A stretch of 64,000 nucleotides of DNA from Leptodactylus fallax (GCA_947044405.1 CAMRHE010000018.1:2418001-2482000); one strand, 5' to 3'; positions 9,073-21,487 are shown, counted from the first letter of the stretch. Program-made: numbers and translations. Notes: generated by a model not told the origin, from the sequence alone.

Positions 9073-10691
9073 CCACGATGGCGAACCTATGGCACGCGTG
9101 CCAGAGAGGACACTCAGAGCCCTCTCAGTTGGCACGCGCGCCATCGCCATGATCGCTCACTAACGGGGAATCCGGTACTGGATTCCCCGTTGGTGAGTGA
9201 TCACTTCTTTCAGCTGTATGTGCAAATGAACATGCAGATGAAAGCTGTCACTGTAGGTCGCGGTCCGCGGAACCACGGCTTACACTGACCGCAGAGTGTA
9301 ACCTATGCCCCGACGCGGGCGCGATGACGTAAATCATCAGCGCCTGCGAGCAGAAGAAGAAGGAGGACGCTCCGTGGGACTGCAGCTCTTAGTGGGACAA
9401 GGTAAGTAACATAAACTACTGTGTGGGGGACACTGAAGCATCTAATACTGTGTGTGGGGGGGACACTGAAGCATCTAATACTGTGTGTGGGGGGGACACT
9501 GAAGCATCTAATACTGTATGGGGGACACTGAAGCATCTAATACTGTGTGTGGGGGACACTGAAGCATCTAATACTGTGTGTGGGGGGGACACTGAAGCGC
9601 CTAATACTGTGTGGGGGGGACGACACTGAAGCATCTAATACTGTGTGTGGGGGGGACACTGAAGCATCTAATACTGTGTGGGGGACACTGAAGCATCTAA
9701 TACTGTGTGGGGGGGACACTGAAGCGCCTAATACTGTGTGGGGGGGACACTGTGAAGCGCCTAATACTGTGTGGGGGGGCTTATTGTGAAGCATATACTA
9801 CTGTGTGGGGGACACTGTAAAGTGCCTAATACTGTGTGGGGGGACACTGTGAAGCGCCTAATACTGTGTGGGGGGGACACTGTGAAGCATATACTACTGT
9901 GTGGGGGACACTGTAAAGCGCCTAATACTGTGTGGGGGGGACACTGTGAAGCATATACTACTGTGTGGGGGACACTGTGAAGCGCCTAATACTGTGTGGG
10001 GGACACTGTGAAGCATATACTACTGTGTGTGGGGGGGGCACTGTGAAGCATATACTACTGTGTGGGGGGGCTTATTGTGAAGCATATACTACTGTGTATG
10101 GGGGCTTATTGTGAAGCATATACTACTGTGTGGGGGACACTGTGAAGCGCCTAATACTGTGTGGGGGGACACTGTGAAGCGCCTAATACTGTGTGGGGGA
10201 CACTGTGAAGCATATACTACTGTGTGGGGGGACTTATTGTGAAGCATATACTGTGTGGGGGGGACACTGTGAAGCGCCTAATACTGTGTGGGGGGGACAC
10301 TGTGAAGCGCCTAATACTGTGTGGGGGGACACTGTGAAGCATATACTACCGTGTGGGGGGGCACTGTGAAGCATATACTACTGTGTGGCGGGGCTTATTG
10401 TGAAGCATATAATACTGTGTGGGGGGGCTTATTGTGAAGCATATAATACTGTGTGGGGGGGCCTCTTCAGAGTGCATTGTACTTTCTGGGGCCCTTCACT
10501 ATTTATATCACACAGTATCTGTTTTACAGCAGACATGTGATATTATTACAGGCTGTAATAACATTGCGCGGTCATTATAAAACAGATCCTGGTTAATTTA
10601 AGGTTAAATTACCGTGTTGGCACTTTGCGATAATTTAGTGGATTTGGGTTGCAGTTTGGGCACTCGGTCTGTAAAAGGTTCGCCATCACTG
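9073..10691. mobile_element. Non-autonomous hAT element carrying a minisatellite
   Basis: CCCTATAG occurs at 9065-9072 and 10692-10699, an 8-bp target duplication as expected for hAT. The left end contains GATGGCGAACC and the right end GGTTCGCCATCACTG, so the termini are inverted repeats; the first few bases of the left end have diverged. The right 200 bp is a typical hAT subterminal region. No transposase frame is present. Most of the element is the tandem array at 9417-10460. Confidence 0.8.
9417..10460 (+). repeat. 31-bp minisatellite array
   Basis: More than 30 tandem units of about 31 bp. The core is TAATACTGTGTG followed by a run of 5-7 G and ACACTG(TG)AAGC. At least three unit types alternate: CATCTAATACTG on the left, and GCCTAATACTG or CATATACTACTG further right, some with CTTATTG replacing ACACTG. 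The open frames across it on both strands are artefacts of the period. Confidence 0.95.
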
Positions 10692-10840
10692 CCCTATAGG
10701 AGTAATAAGGGCAGAAAGTCTGCAGAGAAAAAATCAGCAAAAGCGCAATGAAAAACACTGCAGAAAAAAATGTGATGCGATTACTTTTTTTTTCCGCAGC
10801 GTTTTTTTTTTGCTGCATTTTGATACGTGGAGCCTTAGCT

Positions 10841-11243
10841 AAAAAGTGATCTAGACATCACACATTCCCTAAAATGGTGTTAATTAGAACTAGACTGTGC
10901 CCCACAAAAAAAAGACATCTTATACAGCTCCATACATAGAAATATAAAAAAGTTACTGGTGTCACAATATTGCGATGCAAACAAATTTTTATTTCTCTCA
11001 AAGTTTTCTATTTTTCAAATGTGTTAAAACATTGCTTTGATGGTACTTATCTGCAGAATATAGGAAACATCTCATTTTTACCATAAGGCGAAAACCTTAA
11101 AAACAAAATCCATAAGAAAAGGATTTAAATTAAATGATGCCATTATGAAGCACAATAGGTTTCGTTAAAAAATAAGCCCTCATACGGAACTGAAAAATGA
11201 AAATTTATGGCTTTCGAATAGATAGGCCAATTGTTTTTTACAG
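10841..11243. repeat. Decayed repeat fragment
   Basis: AT-rich. The part ending AATAAGCCCTCATACGG (near 11171) resembles the interior of the abundant TTAA-flanked repeat seen again near 50630. No gene is seen. Confidence 0.4.
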
Positions 11244-11439
11244 GTCCAGGATGATGTCAGCAGAATCACAGGCTTCAGCAGCAACCTGTTTACAAGCAAC
11301 TTGTCACTGGTGAGGAGAATAAGTCACATTCCATTTGTAAAGATGTCACCACTGAGGTCTGTGATTGAGTGCTATGGAGATCTACCTCAAATAGGATCTC
11401 ATGGAGCTGCTGACACTGGGAATGGAGGATCTGGGACAA
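11244..11439 (+). CDS. Candidate internal coding exon, gene not recognised
   Basis: A pyrimidine tract and CAG (ending 11243) precede an open block of 65 codons plus one base. It ends before GTGAGT (11440-11445), a strong splice donor. The frame gives a serine-rich segment including MSPLRSVIECYGDLPQ and a Gly/Asn/Ser-rich end, which reads like a cytoplasmic linker. It contains no stop, is richer in G+C than its surroundings and matches none of the repeat families in the window. The donor phase is 1 if the first base starts a codon. I cannot name the gene. It could be chance, but acceptor, open frame and donor together are unusual here. Confidence 0.5.
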
Positions 11440-11859
11440 GTGAGTCATTTTTTATTTTATTTCATTGTCTCTACTTTAGGCACAATACAACCATTTTAAA
11501 AAGAGTTGGGCAATCCTGTTAATCACTGTACATTTATATCTCCCTATTTTGTCAGTTGCAGTACAGCAGGGTATTTTTGCCTTAGTAGCAATTTGTCAAG
11601 TGTAAATTATTTTTTACCCACCACTTATCCAGGTCATCAATTTTAATTTATGACTCTTTATGTTTGGAACAACATCAAAAATATCCTTGTTTTTATTTTC
11701 ATTAAACAGAGAGGAGAAGGTGGTAGATTCTCTATCACAAACAAGATGGTAGAAGATGTATCATAAATCTTTTTTGCTGTACTTTAATAGCATGAATGGT
11801 CTTTTTTTCCCCTTTTGATTATAGATGGTATAAAGGATATTGACAATTTCATTTTAATT
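11440..11859. other. Unclassified, possible intron sequence
   Basis: AT-rich, with no second exon recognised. If 11244-11439 is an exon, this is the start of the downstream intron. Confidence 0.35.
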
Positions 11860-12990
11860 GAAAGTGAATAGTATTGGTAAATATAAGAATCTTTTTTACT
11901 ATATTTTATTAAAGAAATATGTTTCCGTCTCCATGTATCAGGCTGAGTTAATTTTTAATTTGAAGTCTATGGAGAGGGGAGGGGGAGAAAGAGACCGCTG
12001 GAACATACACACAAATAACTGCAGCTGCTAAATGCTGTGAGTGAGGGAGCTTTTTTTTTCATTAAATTTTTACAATACGTTTACATTTTTACAATACGTA
12101 AAAGAGAACAAGAATATATAATCTGTAGAATAATGTTGGAGGGAGGGAGGATCAAAAAATGAAGGGGCATAAGTGGAATAGCACTTGAGAGGATGAAGTT
12201 GTGGTAAGTGGGGATGAGGTAACATTTAACTCTGTCACAGCGGATTTACACAAAGTGGTAAGGCTAACTGAAATGGATTGGTGAGAAGAGTCTTGGTAGT
12301 TTCCATCAAGTGGGAGCATGTGATGGGCATATTAGGGATAGGGGGTAGAGGATAGGGTGAAAGAGGGAGACAAACATGTGGAGTGAAGGTTAGAGTGAAG
12401 AACAGTGCAGTGGGAGGAGGAAATTTAAGTTGGGGAGATAGAGAAGATAGACTGAAAGTCAGAAGAGTAGTAAAAAGTGTCCAGAGGAGCCACACTTTCT
12501 GGTACGAGCTGTCATTTTGTTTGAGTTCAGCCAGTAGGTCTTCCATACAGTGGATATGTAGAATCTCCTGTAGCCAAGCCTCTATGGAGGGGGGAGAGGT
12601 AGACTTCTACATCCAAGGAATGACAGATCTTGCTGCCACCAACAGGAATCCAATCAGTGTGCGCACATGATTCTGGATTGTATGAGGAAGCAGGAGGGGA
12701 GCCGGGTCATCCAACATCGCCACTCCAAAGAAATTTTTTTGATACTGCTGTATCATCAATATAACACTCTACCAGTGCACAGAATGAGGAAATAAATCAA
12801 TTAACTAGCACCATTCCTCCCCTCTCCATAGAATTCCATGTGTGAACTGGATACGGAGATGGATTCCATACAAATAAACAGTATGAGTGAAAATAACTAG
12901 TAGGAAAGCAGCCTAATAGGTGGAGAAGGAAACATATTTCTAAAATAATATATATTACCTGTACTATTCATTTATGAAGCATTGTTATAT
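11860..12990. repeat. Old interspersed repeat split by an insertion
   Basis: 11870-12055 and 12780-12990 match successive parts of 15220-15650 (shared text such as TATTAAAGAAATATGTT, CTCCATAGA and GGAGAAGGAAA). The roughly 720 bp between them (12056-12780) is absent from the other copy and is therefore an insertion. It is AG-rich with long gapless open stretches but no domain I can name. It could be a LINE fragment. Confidence 0.5.
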
Positions 12991-13400
12991 AATTGGAGGT
13001 ACACTTTATAAAACAAGGTGCCATTATTGCTATTCTTGTAGCTAAACAGGGTCTACCACTACCAAAATCACTTCTAAACTACTTATTTGCTGTTGTAGGA
13101 GCCATAGGTTGCATACTGAACATATTATTTTGTGTCAAACTGCCATCTTTCTGACAAGTGCACATTTTAATGAATAATCGTGTAGATACAGGAACTATGT
13201 GAACCTCTGAACCTGAATCATGAGCAAGAATAAAGCAAATCTCAGCCATTCATCTCTAAAAACAAGATCATATACTTTGCATTTCATGACAGAATGTTGC
13301 TCACCAAAAATGGTAAGCTATATCACTAAAGACCAGGTGAAACCATACAGTCATGGTTTTTTGACAATACTGGAACAGATATAGCATTAGAAGTCAGTGA
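12991..13400. other. Unclassified sequence
   Basis: No gene or repeat boundary is recognised. Confidence 0.3.
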
Positions 13401-13712
13401 CCCAGATTTACTAATAGACAGTGTAAGCTTAGGTGGTCTCAAAATGTGGAAGATTTATCACAGTAGCTGATGCTGGATGCTAAATCTTTAGACTGTCTAG
13501 TCCAAGTTTACACTGCCTTTTGGTTGGCTTATTTTGAGACAGAATTTTACAAAACAATTTTGGTCCATTTTTACCACATTTTGATGCCCACATGTCTAGC
13601 AAGTGGAAAACATTTTGTCTCAAACTAGATGAACTGAGATGGGCCAAAGATGTTTCAGAGATGTGCTACATTTATGGCAGTGTCTAGTCATAACTACAAT
13701 AGCAAATCTGGG
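13401..13712. mobile_element. Short element with CCCAGATTTACT termini
   Basis: It begins CCCAGATTTACT and ends AGCAAATCTGGG, a 12-bp imperfect inverted repeat. The interior is AT-rich with no frame. The same terminal motif is seen at 52304-52591 and near 15132. The superfamily is not determined. Confidence 0.5.
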
Positions 13713-14217
13713 CCACAAAAAATGAAATCCCTGACATCCTTCAACAAGCTAGCTAAAGTCTGATTCATAGTGTGGCACATTTACATAAAATATATCCTTT
13801 ATTTACAGTTGTATACAAATATAGGACTCTACATTCATATTTATACTTATACAGTATATGGAACCTTATGTACTGTACAGTTGTAAAGAGATCAATAGCT
13901 GTGCACATTGCACATAGTATGGCCTGTGGTTCATCCAGGCAAAGGTTATGGCAAATGTTTGCTTATACAGTCCACAAATATGTACTTATTTATATGTTTG
14001 CATTTAAATGTGTTTTATTGGGCAAGTCCTCAGAATATTTACAGCTTAGTTTACTTTCAAAAATATTTCAGAATTATTTACAGAAAAAAAAAATTCCAAA
14101 AAAGTTGTTACACTGTGTAAAATGTAAAGAAAGCAAGAAATTTGGAAATCTCATCTAACCATATTTTATTCACAATAAAACATTTAACACATATCAGAAG
14201 TTGAAAGATATTTTCAA
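13713..14217. other. Unclassified AT-rich sequence
   Basis: An open frame of 128 codons at 13772-14158 has no recognisable domain, is AT-driven and is probably chance. No other signal. Confidence 0.35.
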
Positions 14218-15100
14218 TATATGATAACAGCTGGATGTTCACTCTCCTGTTGAGTCCACAAGATACGGCATCCTTGGTTTCCATAAAGAATTTCAAATTT
14301 TAATTCATCTGACCATGAAACAGTTTTCTGTTTTGCCTCAGTCCATTTTAAATGAGCTTTGGCCCAGAGAAGATGGTGGCATTTCTGGTTTGTGTGATAT
14401 ATACTGTAGCTTCTTCTTTGCATGATACAGCTTTAACTTGTATTTGTGGATTGCACAGCGAACTGTGTTCACAAACAATATTTTTGGAAGTATTCCTGAG
14501 CCCATGCAGGGATTTGCATTACCAATTCATGCCTGTTTTTAATGCAGTGCCACCTGAGAACCTTTACACCACGAGCATCCATTATTGACCTTCAGCCTTG
14601 TCTAATGTGTACATGGATTTCTCCAGATTCTCTGAATCTTTTGATAATATTATGTACGATAGGTGGTGGGATATTTAACGTCTTTGTAATTTTATGTTGA
14701 GAAACATTTTTCTGAAATTGTTCCATAATTTTTTTTTTACTGTTTTTCCCAGGTTGGTTAACCTCTGACCATCTTTGCTTCTGAGATACTCTGCCTCTAT
14801 AACAATTTTTTTTTTTTTTTTATTCAGTCATGTGAGTTAGATAGAAATTCGCTCCAGCTGTTTTTTAGTACCATTTACTTTTCCAGTCTCTTGTTAGTCC
14901 TGTCCCTGCCGTTTTGAGTTTTGCTGCCATCCATTTTAAATTAGTTATTTTGTTTTAAATGCAATGGAAAAATGTCTTCCAACTTCTGATGTGTGTTCTA
15001 TTGTGAATAAAATATGATTATATGAGATTTTCAAATAACTGCATTTTTGTTTTCTTTAAATTTTACAAAGTGTCTTAACTTTTTGGGAATTGGGGTTGTA
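14218..15100 (-). pseudogene. Decayed mariner-like transposase and element end
   Basis: Read on the minus strand, 14423-14214 gives WSDELKFEILYGNQG, the block around the first catalytic Asp of a Tc1/mariner transposase. The upstream part (14430-14800) holds further degraded coding sequence, including the helix-turn-helix region, with stops and indels. The end near 15075-15100 (CTTAACTTTTTGGGAATTGG) is a terminal sequence and is followed by TA. The second half of the catalytic domain is missing, so the copy is truncated as well as decayed. Confidence 0.7.
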
Positions 15101-15219
15101 TAAATGATAGGTGGGGCCTAGAATAAAACACAGTGGGGCAGATTTACTAATCCTATCTGATATTAAAGCATACCTCCAGTTATAAAAACAAAAACTTTGC
15201 ATAAATTAATAGTACAGAT

Positions 15220-15650
15220 GAAAATAAGAAACTTTGTAGTATATCTTATTAAAGAAATATGTTCTTTTCTCCACTTTTCAAGCCGTCACTTTTTCCATTT
15301 TATTCTGTAAAGAGAGCAGGGTGATTAGAAAAGACACTCAAATAATTGCTGCTGTTAAACTTTGCTGTTCCTTGCTTTTTTTAACACTGTCAAGCTGATA
15401 ATACACAGAAAGAGGCAATGAAACAATTAACCAGCGGGAGGGAGAATTCAGCTCAGCCCCTCACTGCTCCATAGAGTTGTATGTGTGAGACTGAATATGG
15501 AGACAGATATAATGTAAACTAAGCAGTCAGATTGAAGATAAAGAGCAGGAGAACAGCTCAATAAGTGGAGAAGGAAAAATATTTCCTTAATATATTTTAC
15601 AAATTTTCTTAAATTTAAATGTACTATTCTTTTATGACAGTGCCTTCTGC
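15220..15650. repeat. Second copy of the 11870-12990 repeat
   Basis: Collinear with the two halves at 11870-12055 and 12780-12990 but without the inserted segment. No coding capacity. Family unknown. Confidence 0.55.
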
Positions 15651-15689
15651 TTCCAGGAACCATCCCCTGTATATCTTCAAATGCTCACA

Positions 15690-16348
15690 GATCATTGAGG
15701 GGTTCAGGTGTCGGATCCCCATCAATCAGATACTGATGACTTATCCTGAGGATAGGTCATCAGTATGAAAATTGCTTGTTGACCAGGAAAACTCCTTGAC
15801 ATCATTCCACCTTTTGGTAAGCAATGTCCCTTTCTGGAACTATGCTCCAATCTATAACAGACATGGCAAATCAAATATCTAAAAACATCATTAATTTGTG
15901 GTGGTGGGATATGTGCCAGTTTTTTGGCGCAAATAAAACCAGAATTCTGGTACATTTTGCTGAACAACTCTTCCTCACTTGGTTTCTTAGCATTCGTATC
16001 GTCCACAGATCTTGTTGGAATGTGTGTATTGTCGAACATTTACTAAAATGTAAGATAATGTAAGTAATTGTTACTCTTGGTAGTAATAACATGATTCACT
16101 ATATCTATTTGTGACTTCCAGTTTTATGGCAGAAACAGCTATATGCAGTCCCAGGGAAATTCAGAGATTCCAGTGCACAAAGGTGGAAACGCTGGACTGG
16201 CAGAGGGGAAAGTACTGAAATACAATACGAAGGTCCTTTAGCATCAGGAAATAGTAGTGAAAAATCAAAGCTTTATTTTAAATCCATGTTAAAAACTATA
16301 TGAATTTGTCCTTTAACATGGACCCCACAACCTGAGAAACTTGTGTTA
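15690..16348. repeat. Fragment with GATCGG/ATCCTGAGGATAGG motif, then unclassified DNA
   Basis: Near 15740 CTTATCCTGAGGATAGG matches the interior of the TTAA element at 37883-38250, so a decayed relative lies at about 15690-15800. The rest of the block shows nothing recognisable. Confidence 0.4.
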
Positions 16349-16621
16349 GGCTAAGGCCCCATGTGGCGTCTTGCAACAAAAAAACGCTGCAGGAAAAATT
16401 GTGGTGGCAACGCATCATGGTGCTTCCAGCAAAACATTTGACAGAAAGTTCTCAGAGTTTTCCTCTGTGGACTTTTTGCTTCAATTATACCTAGGGAAAC
16501 AGCCGGCATTTCCGTAGGTATAACTGACATGCTGCGATTTCCAAAACCGTTGCTGTATGTCCACAGCGTGTATTTTAACGCAAAGTGGGGATGGCATTGC
16601 TGTGACTATAGCTGGCCTTAG
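16349..16621. mobile_element. MITE of the GGCTAAGGCCCC family, degraded right end
   Basis: TTA (16346-16348) precedes GGCTAAGGCCCCATGTGGCG. The interior shows AAACGCTGCAGG and a palindromic TATACCTAGGGAAAC/TTTCCGTAGGTATAA centre. The right end (GCTGGCCTTAG) has diverged. Confidence 0.65.
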
Positions 16622-18745
16622 TATACTCTACTTTGCATCAACATTAAAAGGTCTTATATTTTTGGAATGGCTGATATATGCATAAACAAAACACCAAAAT
16701 GGTCAGATAAGTTATGTCAATGGGCTTTTTCAGACCTGGTGACAGATCCTCTTTAAATCTATACTGAAAATGACAACGGTTGCCCTAGCATTTAACCTAT
16801 AAACTGGGTTTGGATGAACTTACCCGTTAATTTCATGTAAGGCATGGAGAGACACAGCAGACAGTTTCTGAAATATAAATCCAACTTCAAGCAATGGCCT
16901 AGAACCTGTATGGATGTTAGAATGTAGATAGGCAAACAGGCAAATTGATATATGACACATTTAAGAAAAGATAGATAGATAAATAGATAGACATTATGCA
17001 ATCATCATGAATCACTTGGAATCAGTTATACATTGCAGTTACATGCACTTATAAACTTTCACATTTCCCTTGTGTTTATACACAGGATAACCAAGGTCAC
17101 ATCTGCATCTAAACTTTAACAGCACGGAAACAGTAAAATAAATCTGTGTGTCTTAAATGAATGACAGAATTTTTATTACAAACATTTCAGGACAATATAT
17201 AAATTGAAGTAAATGTACAGATGCTGCAGGTGCTGAAGAGGCAGAGCACTAACAGTACATCCTGCTGACTTCAACATATAAAAGATACACATGCACATAT
17301 AGTATATATGTCCAAGGTGGTCTTGGTCAGTGTGTCTTGTCTTCTGGAAGGTCAAAAACAAATGTTCAAGGTTGAATTCTTTTAAAAATACACTGTTGCT
17401 TCCAGCCTAGACACCTCTGTTAGTTGACTCTATGGGAAACAGCTTCGTTTTTGTAGTTGCTTTATAAAGCTAACATAGATTTCATCTGTGTGTTTATTGG
17501 TCTTGCTTCGGGATACATTTTATTTTTACACTATTTTGTGTATACTACACTCATGAAATGCAAAAGACACTATTTTTACAATGAGTTGAGACTACAGACC
17601 ACATGCAAATGGAGAAGTGCTGTCCATTCACTAAGAGAAAATGTTTACTGACACTTTAAAATACTGGAACACCCATGTTTAGGAGAAGATATATTTATTA
17701 TTTCACACTATGGTGGTCTTAGACTTAAAACTTGTCCTGTTAAAATTTGAATGCTGACACCATGATGTGTGCAGATGTTTGCTCCGTGCTGCACATTCAA
17801 TAATTAGTCTAAAAACAAATAGCTCTTTTCAGAGAAGAAATCATTCAGCATTTTCCACATGCAAAGAAACCTGTGCAAGGTCACAGAGCAGGGCCACCTG
17901 GCAGTCTTACCTAATTAGCCATGCTTTGGTTGGCCTGCAGGAGGTACTTCTCCAGTGCTCGCTACTGTTAAAAAAAAAAACTACAATAAAATAAAAATAT
18001 AAAACATATAAAAATAAAGTAAAAAAAAATAAAAGTAAAATAATACTTTCAATAATTACACATGTATCAGGCGTACATTTTAGGACATTCTCTCATTAGG
18101 AAAATAACATATAAGGGCTTATGGACATCACAGAATTGAATCCCTCAGTTTGGACCAATATTTATTTGCCTAAGCTAATAAAAAATACAAGGAGCTCTCA
18201 CTTGAGGGACAAGGCCCCTACATGTATTACATGAATGTCTAGTACTGGTACAGAACTGCAAACAATGACAGTATGTGTATCCAAAATTTTCTACTACTGT
18301 CTTGATGATACCGTCAGTGCATTACATGGCCAGAACAGGTTTTTGTAAACTGAAGGAAATGAAGGTAACTATTATATAACAGCATGTCTCAAGCTTGAAA
18401 ATTGTGAGGAACTGATATAGGAAAATAATATAAGCGTGCCATAAATATAACATAGCTTAGTTCCCCAACCTACCTATAATATGCATGTTTACCCTTCCCA
18501 AACTTCATTTATAATGCAAAGAAAAAAGAAAACATGGCAGCACCAAATACTTCTAACAGCAGATGAATTAATGGCAGAACATAGCATTGGGCTTGTTGAA
18601 ATTCAACATGGCAGATCCTCATTTATTGTACCATAACATATGTCGTCAGGGGACAGTATGGGGCCACCCATTACATCTTAGATAGTTGGTTGTTCTGAAA
18701 TATATCTAATGTATTAGAATAATAATTCATAGAACTGTATATCTA
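16622..18745. other. Unclassified AT-rich DNA
   Basis: No gene recognised. Contains a short GATA-type microsatellite at about 16968-16992 and A-rich tracts at 17968-18035. Open frames such as 17767-17994 have no domain and no splice context that I trust. Confidence 0.4.
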
Positions 18746-19131
18746 AGGGGTTGTCTGGCTCCACCCCCACCTCAACCAACTCTAATTCTTTACATTATTT
18801 AATAGGCACTGCTCTACTAATTCTGGCGCAGATGGATTTTTTCTGTAGGCATCACTGTTCCAAAGCATTAATTACTGTTAGTTTCAGTACCTAATATATT
18901 AATTAGTCTTTCTACTGTCAGCAAGGTGGTTGTAGGTTTTCTGCTTTGGCTCAGGAACAACCCACCTGACAGTAAAGTGGCTAATTAGCATATTGGGAGT
19001 TGAAACTAACATAAATGCCTATTTGGGAATGGTGGGGGCTAAAGAAAAAAATTTCAACTGTGCTGGAATCAGTGGAGCAGTGCCTATTCAATAATGTACA
19101 CAGAGTTGATTTAGGTAATGAATGGTCCCCT
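18746..19131. mobile_element. Decayed TTAA-type element
   Basis: The left end AAGGGGTTGTCTGG (near 18746) and the right end GGTCCCCTTTAA (TTAA at 19132-19135) resemble the termini at 37883-38250. The interior does not match closely. No coding frame. Confidence 0.45.
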
Positions 19132-19230
19132 TTAATTCAGAAACTAAGCCAATGAAATTCATCATTTGGGCTAAGCTAAAACCAAGAAATGTCTTGATGC
19201 TTGGAATGGGAAATAGTCATAAATGCCTTA

Positions 19231-19510
19231 GGCTAAGGCCCAATGTTGCAGGCCGCAGCCAAAAAGCTCTGCTGAAAAAACGCAACGGAAACGCATCACG
19301 GTTTCTCCTGCAGCGCTTTTTACAGAAAATCTGCAATCATGTCAATTATACCTATGGAAATGCTGGTGGTTTCCATATAGGTATAATGGAAGCAAAAAGG
19401 AAAACTCTGCAGACTTACTGTGAAAACCGATGTAGGAAAAAGTGAAATGCGTTTCAGCCACGGTTATTCCCACAATACTTGGCTGCGGCTCACTACATGG
19501 GGCCTTAGCA
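19231..19510. mobile_element. MITE of the GGCTAAGGCCCC family
   Basis: TTA (19228-19230) precedes GGCTAAGGCCCAATG. The right end is CATGGGGCCTTAGCA followed by TTA (19511-19513). The centre is palindromic around ATTATACCTATGGAAA/TTTCCATATAGGTATAA. 280 bp, non-coding. The 3-bp TTA duplication suggests PIF/Harbinger. Confidence 0.75.
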
Positions 19511-19513
19511 TTA

Positions 19514-20514
19514 AGGTCAGTGGTTGAACCATTCCCTCTAAGGAAGGAGTTAAAACAATACTGAAGTGCACTGGCTGTCATCCTTTTAAGTTAAGCTTAA
19601 CTTTGCCAATTTAGAGGGACCAGTGATGGTTTTAAGCCCAAACTATTGCACAGATACCCAAAATATGTTCGACCAAAATGAGAGACAGCATTTGATCATT
19701 CTCCTGTCATAACTACATGTGATGCAACAAAGGTACATAAAACTCCAAACTACTGTAACAGCTAAATGACCATACCTATACAAGGGCTTTACAACCAATG
19801 GCATTTTACCTCAGAAAAGATGCAGAATAATAGTTTGGTTAGCAGTCAACCCTTGAGACCCCCACACATGCCAATACTCTGTCTCCCATCTCACCAGGAT
19901 AGCTTTAGTGAGGAGAACTTGTAAGCAGTGGCAAAGCATTGTCATACATGCAACTCCCATTTAATGAATTTGTCTAGGAGAGGTAAAACAGAAGGGACCC
20001 ATTTGATGTAGGTTTTAGTGACTGGATCCTAACTAATCTAATATTTGACACCTTTCCTGTAGATGTTATGAATGTTATTGGTTGGAATACCTCTTTAGAC
20101 CCCTTTGTAGTTTTTAACAAACAGTGTTTAGCCTCATCGATAGTCTAAACACATTGCAAATTATTATTATTGTTATTATTATTATTAATTATTATTATTA
20201 CTATTATTTTGCAAATTACAATATACATTTTAAAAGCCATGTGGTTCAATGATAAGCAGGACATGCAAGCCTTGCAGCACTGTCGCATGTGGGTTTACAT
20301 TCAACCAAAGCAACATCTGCAGAAAAATTGTGGTTCTGCCAGTCCTATAGGTTTACTCCCATTGTCCAAAACCATAAACAGGTTAACACTCCTTCTATAA
20401 AATTGGACTTAGACAGTTTGTGTGGCTTTGTATGCAGTGAAGTTAGATTCTAAGCCCCAATTCGGATGACTGTGTTCTCTGTACAGTGCGGCAGAATGTG
20501 TGGTTTCTGTATAA
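19514..20514. other. Unclassified DNA with an ATT microsatellite
   Basis: A TTA/ATT triplet repeat runs at about 20161-20206. Nothing else is recognised. Confidence 0.5.
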
Positions 20515-20830
20515 ATAATTAAAAACATAGAAACAGAGAAGATTGAGGGCAGAAATATAGCACATGACCCATCTTGTCTGCCCTTATATTTTTCCTTTTT
20601 GTCTTAGGATAGATGGATTTATCCCACCCATGCTTAAATTCACCTACTATATATTCCCCAACTACTGGTACTACTACCAATCTGCTAGAAGCCTCAACAA
20701 TTCTTTAAATGAAAAACTATTTCATGACGTTGTCTCTGATCTTCCCACCAATTAATTTCAGATTATGCCCCTTCTTCATTTGTATAGTTTTTTATTAAAA
20801 ACACTTTAGATACGCCACTATTTTTGGAGT
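20515..20830 (+). repeat. Decayed LINE-derived (CR1-like) 3' fragment
   Basis: The order ACATAGAAAC, then CCATCTTGTCTGCCC, then ATCCCACCCATGCTTAAATT matches, from memory, a very common amphibian LINE 3' region. No intact frame. The family assignment is from recall and not checked. Confidence 0.45.
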
Positions 20831-21487
20831 GGCCTTTGCACTATTTGCATCTACTGTATGTCTATTAGTTTTTAACAATGATACTACCCTCTAATTGTTC
20901 TTTGTTACTGCAGATCTTAAGATCTTCACCTCATTATTTCCTAAAATTGCAGATTTTTGTCTAGAGTATACTATTGGAGCAACCCATCCTTGGGTATCCC
21001 TTGGAGGGGTAGCTATTAGTATGGGAAAACAAGTTGCAATTAACTAAATATGGTCTCTTTATAATTATTTTACTTTATAGCTGTTACTTATTTTGTTTTA
21101 TTTTTTTTTACATTTTGCAAGTACTATAAGTTTTATATTGAAGCTTAAAACTATAATAATTTGGTCATTGTATACGCTAAAGAATCCATAGCCTTTTCCT
21201 GAATTGTGATGACCTTTTGACTGGACAGCAGTGTGTCAGCTAGTAAACCTAACATCCTAGAACTTGTTGAGACAACAAGTTGTTCATCTTGAGCTTGTGA
21301 ACCTTCTTGGGATTGGATTTATGCTTAATTTACAACTTGAGTCGTAAATTAGTTTATGGCTAGGTGAGTGAAAGTAGATGAATTCCTGAAAATTCTCCTT
21401 GTGTCTTGATTGATCACAATGAAATAAAATTAGTATCAGAAGCAGAATATGCAAATTCAGAAACTCCTTGTTGCAGCTTCAGTCTAC
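20831..21487. other. Unclassified AT-rich DNA
   Basis: No gene or repeat boundary is seen. Confidence 0.35.

Larger units (their letters stand above)
8859..10840. mobile_element. MITE of the GGCTAAGGCC family, split by a hAT element
   Basis: The left half (8859-9072) starts GGCTGAAGCTCCACG. The right half (10700-10839) ends ACGTGGAGCCTTAGC, giving imperfect inverted termini. The inner text (CTGCAGAAA, GCAGCATGTCAATTAT, TCTGCAGAGAAAA) matches the copies at 33408 and 19231. A hAT element sits in its centre with an 8-bp duplication. TAA follows the right end. Confidence 0.65.

Noticed and set aside
9303..9980. Several open frames on both strands across the 31-bp repeat
   Set aside because: The period and lack of stops in the unit create them; the products are simple repeats.
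9417..10460. CRISPR-like array
   Set aside because: Units are contiguous with no unique spacers, and the context is a vertebrate hAT element.
13772..14158. 128-codon open frame
   Set aside because: AT-rich, no domain, no splice or promoter context, and next to decayed repeats.
17767..17994. Possible small exon or peptide gene
   Set aside because: No good splice pair and it ends in an A-tract; coding support is too weak.
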